The translations under genes and the position numbers were made by a program. Positions 9,540 to 21,921 of a stretch of DNA of 64,000 nt are shown in pieces. Source of the DNA: Rhizomys pruinosus (taxonomy: Eukaryota; Chordata; Mammalia; Rodentia; Spalacidae); the NCBI GenBank assembly GCA_009823505.1, contig VZQC01005070.1, positions 2,911,992 through 2,975,991 of the forward strand, written 5' to 3'. Every line of letters starts with the position of its first letter. Positions within the stretch are counted from its first letter, which is position 1. The notes beneath the pieces were generated by a model. It was not told the DNA's origin and made no database searches. It saw only the letters and a list, made by a program, of their open reading frames with translations.

Positions 9540-12139
9540 GTTTTAACATTCTTATTTAAAATATTTCTCACTGAAAAGAATACTGTCTCTATGTAGGCAA
9601 CCTTCACAGCAAGTGTGTTTAAATATGTTGGAATTTTTTACTCTTAGCTGAAGAGATGACAGTCAACCAGATTCTGGGTTCAGAAGCATTCCCTTCCCAT
9701 GTCTCCCTAATTCTTCTTATCGTTCTATCCTACCTCCTTTTAAGATTTCTTTTGGATGAACCATATTTCTTTTAGATGAATCTCAGAGGAAAAGGACTTA
9801 AATAAGAGACCCAAAACAGTGAAACCTGGAGGACAAACCACGTAGTAGAAGCATTTTCATACTTTAAAACGGGCAAGGAGTTGTTGTGCAATCTACCAGA
9901 AGCACAGGAAAAGCAAAGCAGCATGACACAGATAGGGTTCACCCAAACCACTGGCTCTGAAACCCCAATACTGCACACGAAGCCTTTCCACAGAAACGAG
10001 ATCTGGAAGGAGCCAAGAGGAGAGGAATGAGTTTATGGCAGCTAGGATGAACAGATGTCCATGTTCACGCCCATCAATGAGATGAAAACACCTATCTGGA
10101 GATGCAGTGCTCTATTTGTTGCTTTTTTCCCCCTCTAAATCCCAGTATTGTAGGGATAATAACATATCTTATATTAATGAAAATGAATTATTCTCCCTAA
10201 GAGTTAACTTTTTTCCATATTCTATTTTTTATTATGTGAAAGAATAAAAATCTGACTGTTAACTCATTTCTCTTTGTAAGAAGCTACTCTAACAAAGGTA
10301 TTATCAGAGGAATATATACACAGATTTTTTTTTCTGTAGCTGCATACTTTAGTCTTGATGAAGTCTTACAATTTGTCATCAAAAGGCAGCCATAGATTTC
10401 TGCTGCAAAGCGCTGTCTGATAAACACCTTCCACTGCCACCAGGGAAGCAGCAGAGGTAATCTTTAAAAAATAAATAAATAAATTCTAAAGAAGCTCAGG
10501 ATGACTTGATAAGGATAAGGCACTCTTCAATGAGAAACCCTTTCCTGGGAAGTGAGACTAAGACACCACACAGTTCCCATCAAATTAAAATGCTAATAGG
10601 GAGGGTGGCAGGCTCCTGGATCTTAAATCAAGTTTTAGTTTTCTTTGGTTTTACTTTCTGTCAGGGTTATTCTATCATAATGTATCAGGGAAAGCACTGC
10701 GCTCACATCAAATCAAATCGTTAATGGAAAGGGTGGCAGCCTAAAGTACTCTTGATCAACTGCTAATTTTGTTTTATTCTTCTTCCTCTTACAGCTATTC
10801 TCTGAAATGAATAACTCTGCATTCAAAAGAGGTTTTTGAGAAAAGCTGGGCACTAAAACAGATTAAGATGAACTGAAGACACAGAACACCATTATGCCCA
10901 CAGAATAAACAGCTTTAGTCATCGAATGTTACAATAAATGCATTCTGCTGTGACGTGCAGCTTTCACGCTAAAAGGTCTCCTGTTAAGTGTGCACGGCTC
11001 CACACGCGAACATTGATACCTGCAGGACAGTTCTGGTGTGACAGTCCCATTACCCATCCTCAGTCTGACATTCCTGGGAGAAGGCAACAGCTAAAAACAT
11101 CCCCCTCTTCAAAATGGAGAGAGAGTGAATTTAGTATTGCTGTGAAGTGTCAGATTTACCACTTTAATGATCAAAGTAATCAATTTATTCGGAGGATCAG
11201 GAAAGAGGACAAGCTGAAGATTCTGCCCCACTGCCTTTGATGCCCAGAGCTCTGTGCAAGAAAGGTTTGCCAGTAAGGCCATACTCAGTCCTAGGAGATC
11301 TGAGTTCAGACTACAAATTCAGAGCCCTCCCTGTCCTCTTGGAAAGTTAAGTGATGCTTATCCAGCAGGATGTGGGAGTGAGAATCAATTGCCACCTATG
11401 AGCTCATACACTATTTCAGATGCAAACCTTTCCTTCTAAGCAGAGAGTATGGGAAACGGAGACCATACCCATCATCAACAACAACAAAAATGCTTGTTGA
11501 TAAGCTGCTGACAGGGTGGATCTGGGGGTGTTTTATTTACTTTGGAGACTGGCTTCGAAGGTAGCTAAGATATGCCTTATCTGACCAGGTGATGTGTTAG
11601 GCATTTATCTTCAGGAAAATAAATAGGAAAGCACTGAAAAGCATTGTTAACATCCCCTTGCCAAGCCAGGACAAGAGCAAAGACTTAGACTTCATCACAC
11701 TGTATTGTTCCTGGGTTCCAGATTGTCCAAAAAAATCAATCTTAAAACTGTATATGGTTTTCTTGAATATATGCCTCCAAAATTGCTCTCTTGGCATCCC
11801 TAATTTTTCTCCCTAATTAATAACTTGGGTATGATCACTATTACAAGTTATTCTTGCTATGAGAATGTGTTACTACCTCATGATTTCCTTCTGCTGTGGC
11901 AGTGAAGTTGCTTTTACATTTTTACAATCTCTAAAATAAACATGGTACTCGCACTCTCAAATAAATCAGTTTGATCCCATTTTTCAATAGTATCAAGGAG
12001 AAGACCTCTGTGGTTCTACACAGTAATGTGATTTCCTTAGTCAAAATAAACAAGAAAAATAAAACAACAGCTAAACACACTTTAAAATATACTGTGTTAA
12101 GTCAGGTTATTTTTTCCTTGTTTGTTTCTTTGTTTCTTT
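9540..12139. other. Repeat-poor island, candidate conserved non-coding DNA
   Basis: No transposable element is recognisable over 2.6 kb. The part at 10340-11260 is balanced in base composition and has motif clusters typical of developmental enhancers, such as an ATCAAAG TCF/LEF-type site at 11170-11176 with TAAT and ATCAAT motifs beside it. Frames here (for example the 100-codon frame at 10938-11240) match no protein I know. Confidence 0.45.
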
Positions 12140-12265
12140 GTTTTAAGGCAGGGTTTCTAGCAGACAAGGCTTGAACTTATCATGTTGCTGAGGCTAACTT
12201 TGAAATCTAGATCCGCCTGCTTCTCCATTCCAAGTGCTGTGATTACACGAGCTCATCGCAACCCT
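12140..12265 (-). mobile_element. Degraded B1-related SINE (minus strand)
   Basis: The B1 landmarks are present in reverse order but diverged: 'taaggcagggtttcta', 'ttgctgaggctaactttga', 'gcctgcttctccattcca', 'gtgctgtgattacacgagct'. The head lacks clear structure, suggesting an old proto-B1 or B1 copy. Confidence 0.6.
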
Positions 12266-15100
12266 GGTTTATACAGTGCTAAGAGATCTGAGGCTTTTTG
12301 AATGGGAGGCAACCAGTCTACTTAGTTATATCTTTTTTGGTTTGGGGAGTTTTGTTTCCCTAAGACGTGAATGACTGGAAACTAGAAGCAATAAAATATT
12401 TCCAGAATAAATGATATATGACATTGAGTAACTTCAATTATATTATTCAGAATTTGGATATGGGCACAACATACGTACAGAGGCAAACTAGATTTCTAAA
12501 GTGTGGACTTAGATGGATCACTAATGATACATTAGGTTTTCATATGTGGGAATCTGCAATTAAGGTGATAGGTAATGCTGCTGCTAAGTCCTGTGTGATT
12601 CTGAGCAGGATGATTTCTAAGGGGAGTAACGTTGTGACCATCTCAGGAAGGGATGCAGGCGTTTGTCAATATTCAAGTTCATCCATCCCATAGCTCTGAA
12701 CACTCCTTCCACAGTCCAGCTACTGGTGAGACTTTACCAGAATCTCTTTGAAGCTCCCATCTTCCCTCATGAAATGCCCAACAGTTCCACCAGGAGAGAT
12801 GCTTCCCAAGAATCTTGATTAACCTTTCCAGTCAGTAAGCCTCTGTGACTTTCCTCCCACAGAGCTAAGGTTCACAGTGAGTTGGTTTATTTGGGCAGTA
12901 TCCTCCTGATCTAGTATATCAATTTTTATATGCATGATAAGTGTATATTTACCCATCTATCAAAGCTTTGTAATGAAGGACAGAACTGCATGCCTGATTT
13001 TAAGTATAAAATCATCCTAAACCACTTCGATCCAAAGCAATTTTTTTCTGGATGGTAGAAAAAACTGCTTTTGAAATACAGGTTTTGATCAATTTTATAT
13101 TATCCCTTTTTCAGGTCTCTAATGTCTGTTTCAAGTGATGTTTTAACTCTGTAAGCTTTACAGTAGCTTATGACTGATAATGAAGACTTTCCCAGTACTA
13201 TTTCTCCTTCGACACCTGAATTCTAAACTGAGATTTAAATACATAGTAATTATTACTGATATCACAGACGAATATTAGATTAGAGCACGGCACACATCAG
13301 ACATCAGAAATTCCTTTGTTAATGCTAAATTCCCAACCAAGGGAAACACAAAAAGGTATCAGTGGATCCTAGAAATAGTGGTTCTTTTTATGCTCAGTAG
13401 AATTCTCATAGACTTTCTTTATAGGAAAATCTAAAGAGACTATGTCATCATCAAATAAAATTGCTACTTTGTGTCCTATGGATTTAGATTATCAGGCACT
13501 GCAGCTTTAGAAAATTTGAATATTTTTAAGGAAGGATATTCTGTAGACTGGATATTCTATATTTGATAGGTAAATAATACCAAAAACATAATCATTCTAG
13601 TGTTTCAATTTAAAGCTAAGTTCAAGATAATTCTATTTTGTTCACCAAGGGGGGGGGCAGTGATTAAAACCACAAAGCAAGCAAAAAAAAAAAAAAAAAA
13701 AAACCACAAAGCATACCAAACCTTCATTTGTAGTCAGATTGGTAAGGCAGTGCATGGCCACATAGCTAATAATAGATCTCGCTTGCTAGAACTCAACTGA
13801 AGCAATGCTACAGCTTCTTCTCCCCTGCCTTGAGCTAGATCTTGTGGGGTTTTGAGGATGGCATCCCTACCCTTAGGAAACAGCATATTTGCATAAAAAA
13901 TAAACAACAAAACCCCAGCCAACATAGAAGCAGATTTGAAGATGCTCTAAACATGAATAAAAGAGCTAAATTCACAATCCAACTAAGCCAAGTGAGCTAA
14001 GCACCACCACAAATTATCAAAATTAAGTCAGAAACTTCTGAAGGACCTGGATTCTGGTGAAAAAAAAAGAAAAGAAAAAAATAAATAAATCAAGTGAAAA
14101 AAATAGCAAAAGCAACAAAGCCAAGCAAACAATAAAAACCATTGCTTTGATTTCACTTTGCCTTGAGGTGTTCTTATTCCAGGGGATAGGAAAGGCAGAG
14201 GACCACTTTGAAAGGGAAAGGAAGGAAGGAAGGAAGGAAGGAAAAGATCAACAGATGGGAAGGAAGTTGAGATGAGAAGGATTAACCAAAGAGAGCTAAT
14301 ATTCTACTTTCTTTTAGAATGTAAACTAGATTTCTCCCATGTGTGAACCTGGCATACTTCTGAATTCTGTTTTGTTTCCAAGGATGGTATTGGAGAAGAA
14401 CTTGTTAGAGTTCCATGTGCTACCTTGGGTAGTAAGAGTAAGTAACCAGGCATCTGTAGTTATGAAGATACGCCCCTGAAGAATGCAGTTACAATAAGTA
14501 CTGGTTATGACTGGTTCTTCCTCTGAACCTGAAAAATCTAAAAGAGAAACTAGGGAGTCTGCTTCCAGATGGAAGGGGTGCACATCAACTGGCTCTTTCG
14601 ATTGGATATTTCCATTGTGCCTGTTCCTAGCTCTCATTCTTAACTCTCTAACAGAGGCAATTTATTACCGCAGGAAGCCACTTTGGATGCTTTGGCTAAC
14701 CATATTTCACCACCATTGCCAGTCAAGAGACAATACAATTTCTGAGGATATCATTAACCCAGGCTTCAACGCACAAAACATGTAGAGAAAGTGAAATAGC
14801 AAATGTATTTGTGAGACCTCTATTCCTTTACACAGTAATGGCTTAACACTTTGGCATTAATTCCATTTGTCAAGCTGTAAGATAAATACATGCACATCAG
14901 ACACTTTCCCAGCATTTATTCAAAGGCCAGACAGTGAAGACCACCATTTAAATGGGAAATGTGTTCATTTGTTTTTGAAAACAAAGCAGAGCTTCACAAT
15001 TCATGTCAATCCTTTTAAAGAGGCAGTGCAATTTTCAGAACAACTAACTGTTGGATAGATTTAATCTCCCTCCCCCTAAGAATTCTGACATCCTGCAGGT
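12266..15100. other. Mostly single-copy non-coding DNA
   Basis: AT-rich sequence without a recognisable gene or element. It holds a short G run beside an A run (13650-13703) and a small GGAA run near 14220. The interval 14840-15055 is non-repetitive and has several TTTAAT/CATTTA motifs of the kind seen in conserved elements. The 103- and 92-codon frames around 14326-14785 overlap on opposite strands and show no family features. Confidence 0.4.
14217..14243 (+). repeat. (GGAA)n microsatellite
   Basis: Six GGAA units within a purine-rich stretch. Confidence 0.9.
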
Positions 15101-15101
15101 G

Positions 15102-15240
15102 GATGAGCCCGCTCAGCTAGTAAAGGTGGTTCCCACCAAGCCTGATGACCACAGTTCTATCCTTGGAACCCACCCTGGTGGAAGGAAAGAAGCAATACTC
15201 CCAACTTGTCCTCTGACTTCAACAATAGCTCCATGGGTAT
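15102..15240 (+). mobile_element. B4/B3-type tRNA-derived SINE, old copy
   Basis: The phrases 'gatgagcccgctcagcta', 'accaagcctgatgacca', 'tatccttggaacccaccc' and 'tgtcctctgacttcaa' are the tRNA-like part of a B4/B3-type SINE. It runs into a CA repeat, a common end for this family. It shares its layout with the element at 58104. Confidence 0.65.
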
Positions 15241-15276
15241 ATACACAGACACACACAGACACACACAGACACACAG

Positions 15277-15310
<34 letters not shown>

Positions 15311-15316
15311 ACACAC
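15241..15316 (+). repeat. (CA)n microsatellite, interrupted
   Basis: ACAC repeats with periodic CAGACA interruptions, growing out of the SINE tail to the left. It gives rise to spurious valine/cysteine-rich open frames on both strands. Confidence 0.95.
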
Positions 15317-15704
15317 TTCAAAAGAATTCTGAAAAGCTGAAGCAAGGCAAATATGTCATGTTGTCTGCCAATCAAGGGATAAAAATAAAAACAAGGCCTT
15401 AGAAATGCAAGTTTTATTTAAAATTGCTGTATAATTTTATTAGGAACTTCTTCTAATTTAAATCCATAGCTTCTAAACTCGGGCAAACTGCATTAAGTTG
15501 TCTATCCAGTGAAGCTTTTTAGATGTAATGATATTCACACATGGGTAAATTATCACATCTTGAAAGAGATTTCCAGAGTTCTCCGTATGCCTCTTGCCTA
15601 AATTGGTCTCTATTTATACTGCAATGCCAAGTTGACTCTCTTCTTTACAATGATCACAGATTTATTTTCCCTGGCTTTCCAAGTGGTCTAAAGCAGTAAG
15701 TTCT

Positions 15705-15943
15705 TTTAATTTTTTATTTATTTTTGTATGTGTATGAATGTACTGTCTGCATGTAGTTTGTGCACCCATGTCGTGCAATGCCGCAGAGGTCAGAAGAGGG
15801 TCGTGGATTCCCCTGGAACTGGAGTTCTCCTGGAATTGGAGTTACAGATGGTTCTTAGCTGCCATGTGGGTGCAGGGGATTGAACCTGGGTCCTCTTCAA
15901 GAGCAGTTGGTGCTCTTAATTGCTAGGGTATCTCTCCAGCCCC
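15705..15943 (-). mobile_element. Young B3-derived SINE, long subfamily (minus strand)
   Basis: A minus-strand copy with the 17-bp duplication and a recognisable B box. It is bounded by a perfect 15-base target-site duplication, 'aaagcagtaagttct', at 15690-15704 and 15944-15958. That fixes both ends of the insertion and points to L1-driven retroposition. Confidence 0.95.
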
Positions 15944-16146
15944 AAAGCAGTAAGTTCTAATGGTTGGCTGGATTCTTGGTATTTTCCTTTAAAAGATCTA
16001 TTACACTCGAAGGTTCCTCCTTGGCAATCCCAAACAACTATCAATCCTGCACTTTTCCTCCACATTGGGGGGCATGGAAAGGGAAGCGATTCTAGATTTG
16101 ATTGAGAAACTATGGAAAAAGTTTAATAACAATAAAAATTATATTA

Positions 16147-16176
16147 AAAAAGAAAAGAAAAGAAAAGAAAAAGAAA
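16147..16176 (+). repeat. (AAAAG)n microsatellite
   Basis: Five AAAAG-like units in an A-rich stretch just upstream of an L1 fragment. Confidence 0.85.
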
Positions 16177-16267
16177 ACAAAGATTACACTTAAAAGAGTA
16201 TCACCAAGAATGATTCAGAAATGTGGAGAACTTCTGAAAAACCATATCCAAACATAACTATTCTATA

Positions 16268-17274
16268 TATAGGAAACCTTCACCTCTGATACGTCTGACA
16301 GAGCATTAACTTCCAGAATATATAAACTACTTAAAAAACAAAGAAGTAAGAAAACAAATGATTCACTCAAAAGATGGAGTAAAGAGCTGAATAGGGATTT
16401 CACAGGTGAGGAAATAAAGATGGCTGAGAAACATCTTAAAAAGTGTTCAACATCGTTAATAATTAAGGAAATGCAAATTAAAACCACTTTGAGATATCAT
16501 CTCATTCTGGTAAGACTGGCTAGAATCAAGAAAAAAAAATGATACCAAATGCTGGGCAGGGTGTAGGGAAAGGGGAACACTCATCCACTACTGGTGGGAA
16601 TGTAAACTGTTACAACTACTGTGGAAAGAAGTATGGAGAATCCTTAAAAGACTTAAAATGAGCCTACCACCTGACCCAGTCATACCATTTCTGGGTATAT
16701 ACCCACAAGACTCACCCTATCCTACCACAGAGATACATGCACAGCCATGTTTATTGCAGCTCTCTTCACAATATCAAAGAGCTGAAACCAACCCAAGTGT
16801 CCTTCAACCAATGAATGGATAGAGAAAATGTGATACTTCTACAGAATGGAGTTCTATGCAATGATAAAGAAAGATGACATCATGAACTTTGCAGGTAAAT
16901 ACATGGAACTAGAAGATAGTATGCTAAGCAAAGTAACACAGTCCCAGAAAAAACAAACAAACAACAACAACAAAAAAAACGATGACAAATGGTATCCCTC
17001 ATCTGTGGATGCTAGCACCAAGTACCTAGTTGTAAGGCAAACAGCAATTTTAATGTTATATTCCTCTTTATCTAAAAGCAACTGTGATCTTATGTGAATC
17101 CTTTAACAAGGTCTAGTATTAACCTACTACTTATTTTCGGACTTTGTAATCTTGGTATGAGTGGAGGGTATGTATGCATATTTTAGAGTAATATGCAATT
17201 AAAAGAGAAAAATGTGAATCCTGAAATATGATTTGGAAATATCATACAGTTTATTTTCAGATGACATAATTTAG

Positions 17275-17306
<32 letters not shown>

Positions 17307-17574
17307 TATGGTGAAGCAATACAGTTGGAGGGAACAACAACAACAAAAGAACTGGGACAAAGAACCCATTGAAACAGTAAAGTTTTCCCACAAACTTTAA
17401 AAGTTTTCTGCTTTAAAAAAACTTTAAAAAGACTCAGAAAAAGATACAAGCCCTGTATGGCAGAATGCATGAACTCAGGCGGGGTGGGATGGTGGCATGG
17501 AAAGGGGAATTGCACTGAGAAATGTGTACAAAATGCACAAAACTTCAATAAAAATATTAAAAAAAATAAAATGA
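16268..17574 (+). mobile_element. 5'-truncated L1 (end of ORF2 plus 3' UTR)
   Basis: The fragment runs from the C-terminal part of ORF2 ('gcattaacttccagaatata') to the L1 3' end ('caataaaaatattaaaaaaa'). The reading frame is broken by many stops. It is the least rearranged 3' end in the window and is the reference used here for the inverted copy at 7778-8825. A TA microsatellite sits in its 3' UTR. Confidence 0.92.
17275..17304. repeat. (TA)n microsatellite inside an L1 3' UTR
   Basis: About 15 TA units. A TA run at the matching site of the minus-strand L1 at 47.22 kb suggests that the seed was present in the source L1. Confidence 0.9.
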
Positions 17575-17882
17575 AAGCAAAAAGAAATATTCCAAGATCT
17601 GGGAGTATGGATCCCCAGAAGAGTACTTGTTTAACATATATGAGTCTGGAAGTGATATGGAAAAATAAACTACCATGGAGTTGCCCTGTGTCAGGGCAAT
17701 TAAAAGAGACTCAGAGGAACATAGGCACTTAGATTTCACCACATCCTCAGCTAAAATTTGGAACTGGGCTGTAGATAGTCCTGCCACTTGGTGTGATCTG
17801 ACCTTCGAAGAACTATAACCTCTACTGACATTCTCCACAACAGATCCCATCCCCAAACTACCAAAGAAAGTGTCCCAGTTCA

Positions 17883-17921
<39 letters not shown>

Positions 17922-19880
17922 GAACAATCCAGTAGAGACACAGGTGTCCTCTTGTGTGGTTACAAACTGGAAAATAATCTTAGGGGAGTCCTTATTTTGG
18001 TACTAAATGGTAGTAAACTGTTATCCTCCTTCTCTTTCTACACTTAAACACTGATGTTCTAAAGAGATTCTACCCTAGGCAATATTGTTACACACAATAA
18101 CAACTAAAGAAAACAAATTGTCAGAGCTAAAACAATCTAATATATTTAAAGCATTATGCTGTCAACTCTAAATCAGGATTTATTTCTAGAGCTGCAATAT
18201 GAAATCAATATTGGAATAAACATCTAAATTGAAAGCTAGAGTTTCCAAAGCACATATACTCAGTAAAGAATTTTCATTTTAATGTATGTTCCATAATTGT
18301 ATCTAATAAGATTTTCAATTGCAAGCCTCAAGTCTTAATTTTATATAATGTTCATCAAAATCGGTGGACATTGGACTTAATATTTCAGTACTATTATAAA
18401 AATCTCACACCTAAACATTAATATATAAAATCCAATGAGTATCACTTTTGAAATTTTAGGCTCTCTCATACTCCTTAGCACAACATGATGTTGTTCTGAA
18501 AGTAGCACCTGGATGCCTACACCAATGTGATCTGTTTATACATATAATCTGTGGACAAGGCAAAAGTCTATGACTTCCAGGCCTGCTTGATTTATACTGT
18601 CAAAAGTAAACACACAGAAAAACAGCCCAAGTCCTCAGCTCCAAACCTGTAGAGTCAAAAGTAGCCAAAGTGGAGTATTCCCAGTGAGGACTGATCTTTA
18701 CTATTCTAGCCATAAATAAGAAGGAAAATATCTTCCATAGGACTTCTTGGTATAAAAATATAGAAAAGCAGCTACTCAACCATAGACATGCACACTGTAT
18801 AAGATTCAGCATTTAGAGAGTTTAGAGTCAGAAGTGCATGTGAACTCAACTCATGGCCACCATTTCACTTGTTTCTTTTGAAGATGGCATGAGCTATCTC
18901 GGGGTATCTGCCAAAGGTCAATTCATATAGTTACCACATTCCAAAGGGGAAAACATATCTGAAATTATATTTGCCCTCAAACTTAAAGCAATCTTTTTCA
19001 CCCTAGAATTTGGGGGTGGGGAATATTTCAGATATGTATAGGCATTTCCTGATGGAGAGGTTATTAAACACCACAGTAGGCAGGTAATAATGTCTAAGTG
19101 TCTGAGATGGCCTAAATGACCTGGTTACTGAAACCTACACTAGGGAGTTTGGAAAGGGATAATGTCTCAAATTCCCCTACAGCCACAGGAGTTCACAATT
19201 TTATTACTGAAGGATGCAAAAACATTTTAGAACATGCTGGGTTTCAGCAATTCTATTGTAGCCCAAATGGACTTTAAGATGCAGAGAGATCTTTTTTTAC
19301 ACCCTACTCTATATCATTTAATATTTGAAATTATTTGAGATAAAAGTATAATACCCAATTGTAAACTGCTCCCCAAGTGATTCTCTTACTTGCCCAGTTA
19401 TAGTAAACAAGGTTGTCAATAGTAAAACATTTTCAAGAGATTAACTTTGCCCAAGAACAGTTTCTGAGCCAGTCTGAAACTTCTTTAAAGTGTTCCACAT
19501 ATTCTGCATCTCTGAGTAGGCATCCCACTCGTCTTCATACAGACAAAATGATGTTAGGATAAAGCAAAGGTCAGACTCGAAAAGAATAAAACAAGATGGA
19601 GTGACATTCTAAATTTCAAGGTCGGAAATAAATTCCATTCAACTCTCCTTGTCAGTATTTCTCTCCTTGTTAAGTATTTCCAAAACTTAATTTCTAAGAT
19701 AAGTTTAAAAGCAACAAGAAATTGTTCGGGGAAATAAAAACACACTCTCTGGAAAAAGTTTTCCTCTGTTTATTTCATTCAAAGTAGGAATATGTCATTT
19801 TTGCTTTAATTAACTTCATGTTAAGTATTAAGTCATTTATATCATGAATACTGGTAGTTTTTAATAGGAAATTCTTGTTC
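17575..19880. other. Single-copy-looking non-coding DNA
   Basis: No gene or element is recognised apart from the CA run at 17886-17918. Reading frames are short. The sequence is AT-rich throughout. Confidence 0.45.
17886..17918 (+). repeat. (CA)n microsatellite
   Basis: About 16 uninterrupted AC units. Confidence 0.95.
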
Positions 19881-19895
19881 TAGAAATATGAATGT

Positions 19896-20127
19896 GGGGC
19901 TGGAGAGATGGCCTAGTGGTTAAGAGCACCACCTACTCTTGCAGAGGACCCGGGTTCGATCCCCAGTACCCACATGACAGCTGAAAACCAAACTGTCTTT
20001 AACTCCAGTTCCAGGGGAATCTGACACCCTCTTCTGACCTCCTCGGCATTGCATGACACGGGTGCACAAACCTGCATGCAGACAGTACATTCATAGACAT
20101 ACAAAAATAAATTTAAAAATTTTAAAA
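19896..20127 (+). mobile_element. Young B3-derived SINE, short subfamily
   Basis: A full-length plus-strand copy with tRNA-like A box and B box ('gggttcgatccccag'). It lacks the 17-bp duplication. A 14-base target-site duplication flanks it (19882-19895 and 20128-20141) with two transitions between the copies. Confidence 0.95.
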
Positions 20128-20296
20128 AGAAATACGAACGTTATTCTCCTTATCAGAAACACAACAAAGAGATGATTCTCACACTGCATGAAGATGGTTC
20201 AGTTATCAATCTGGCTGATCATCAGAATGGCAATGCCTTCTAAAACTAAAGTTTACAAAATGAAAGAAAAAAATATATATCTGTCTCTCTCTGACA

Positions 20297-20298
20297 CA

Positions 20299-20342
<44 letters not shown>
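20297..20342 (+). repeat. (CA)n microsatellite
   Basis: About 22 AC units. Confidence 0.95.
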
Positions 20343-20343
<1 letters not shown>

Positions 20344-20699
20344 CCCCAGGAGAATGCTAATCATTTATATTTAGGAATCCCTGACACTAGTAATGACTTC
20401 CAAATTATACATACAGGACACCTAAAGGTCTTCTTCTCTTCTGACATACCCATCAAGCATGGAGTTCTATTAATAGAGATGTATAACCTTTCATTCCATA
20501 GTTAGGCATGCAAATGCTATTAGAAGAAATGACATTGATTAACATAATTCATGGAGATCATTGACAAAATGAGCCAAGATTCAGTTGATTCAGGCTCTCA
20601 CTAGACAATTGGGAAACAGGCACAAGGAGAGTTTTGTCAGATGAGCACAGCGCAGCAGCCCAGGATGGTCATTAAACACAGTTAAACTCCATAATCAGG

Positions 20700-20850
20700 C
20701 AGTTGTGTTCACATCGTGCTGTCATTACTCTTGAACTATGTGACTTTCAGCCATTTTTTTTAACCCAAGTACTTCTGTAAATGGAAATAATACTGCATCT
20801 TTTTATTGTAACTAGCGTCTTGTTTTAAGCATTCTTCTAAGAAAAAGAAC
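20700..20850 (+). mobile_element. MIR SINE remnant
   Basis: The core phrases of mammalian MIR are visible though diverged: 'gaactatgtgactttcagcc' and 'ttctgtaaatggaaataata'. These are followed by the region that precedes the 3' tail. It is an ancient, inactive element. Confidence 0.5.
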
Positions 20851-21089
20851 CAATAGAATACATATTATAAAGAGCTTACAATGACAAAGGCTTGGTAGTC
20901 TGTTTGCATACTGGAAAGACAAGATACCCTTAGACACTCAGTTCATGAAGGTGGATACCTCAGCAGTCCCAACGTGGTGGTGCAGTTTAGAGCTTCCTTG
21001 AGAATTTCTGGCCTTGTGTCCACATTAGAATGCAGGAGGATCTAGCATTTGGTGTCAGTAGCAGTGGCAGGCCCATTTCTTCTGGAAGA

Positions 21090-21300
21090 AACAGAAGGAG
21101 GCAGGTATATGCCGCTTCCCCCTTCACCTACTTATATCTGGGCCACCCACTGGAAGGTGGCCATTTTAAGGGCAGGTCTTTTTCTTCATTGAATCTTCTT
21201 TGAAAAGCCTCTCTCAGACATGCCCAGAGCTGTGCCTTGAAAGTGATTCTAAATCCAGGCAAGTTGACACCCACCCATATCATGGCATTGTTAATTTCTG
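21090..21300. repeat. Unclassified rodent medium-reiteration repeat
   Basis: The phrases 'gacatgcccagagctgtg' and 'gattctaaatccaggcaa' with 'gttgacacccaccca' recall a repeat widespread in murid genomes that I cannot name with confidence. A related stretch lies at 25180-25355 in the same orientation. Together they flank the endogenous retrovirus. Confidence 0.45.
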
Positions 21301-21555
21301 GATGAAAACATAATGATATAATTCCACCTCCTATAACATCCCAATGTATAACTAAAACCACACAAATCCTACCCCTAGAATAGATAGCAAAGGCCCTTGA
21401 GGAATGTTTTAATATCTTGTCATTTAAGTCAAATCATACAGATTTACTAGCAATTGAGTATTGACAGCATCAATATTTTGTTGCATGGTAAAGGAATAAA
21501 AGAGCAAAGAAATTCAAATTTTGACCGAATTTATATATCTTTGTTCATGAAAATA

Positions 21556-21775
21556 TTTTTTAATTTATTATGTTTATTTTGTGTGTATTAGTGCTTTGCC
21601 TGTATGGAGGTAAGTGGGTGCATGTCATGAAATACCTACAGAGACCAGAAAAGGGTGACGGATCCCCTGGAAGTGGAACTGGAGTTGGCCGCCATGTGGT
21701 TTCTGGGAATTAAAACCATGTTCTCTGCATGTGCAATCAGTGTTCTTAATCACTGAGCTATCTCTTCACCCTCAA
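21556..21775 (-). mobile_element. B3-type SINE, old copy (minus strand)
   Basis: The reverse complement shows the A-rich tail (21556-21580), the 'gatcccctggaagtggaact' body and a decayed tRNA head ending in 'ctgagctatctcttcaccct'. The B box is mutated. Confidence 0.85.
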
Positions 21776-21816
21776 CAAAAATATTAACCAAGTAGGAAAG
21801 AGACCCCCATGCAAGT

Positions 21817-21873
21817 CCTTCCTTCCTTCCTTCCTTCCTTCCTTCCTTCCTTCCTTCCTTCCTTCCTTCCTTC

Positions 21874-21915
<42 letters not shown>
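21817..21915 (+). repeat. (CCTT)n then (CT)n compound microsatellite
   Basis: About 14 CCTT units pass into about 18 CT units. The run marks the left edge of recognisable retroviral sequence. Confidence 0.95.

Positions 21916-21919
<4 letters not shown>

Positions 21920-21921
<2 letters not shown>

Noticed and set aside
9194..9559. 121-codon open frame
   Set aside because: It spans a B1 and a B3 SINE in reverse; similar frames recur at other SINE copies (38.6, 45.0, 49.9 kb), which shows repeat origin.
10938..11240. 100-codon frame in the repeat-poor island
   Set aside because: Codon content is irregular and the region looks more like non-coding conserved DNA; no motif is visible.
15051..15375. 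Overlapping open frames rich in Cys/Val or His/Thr
   Set aside because: They are translations of the CA repeat on both strands.
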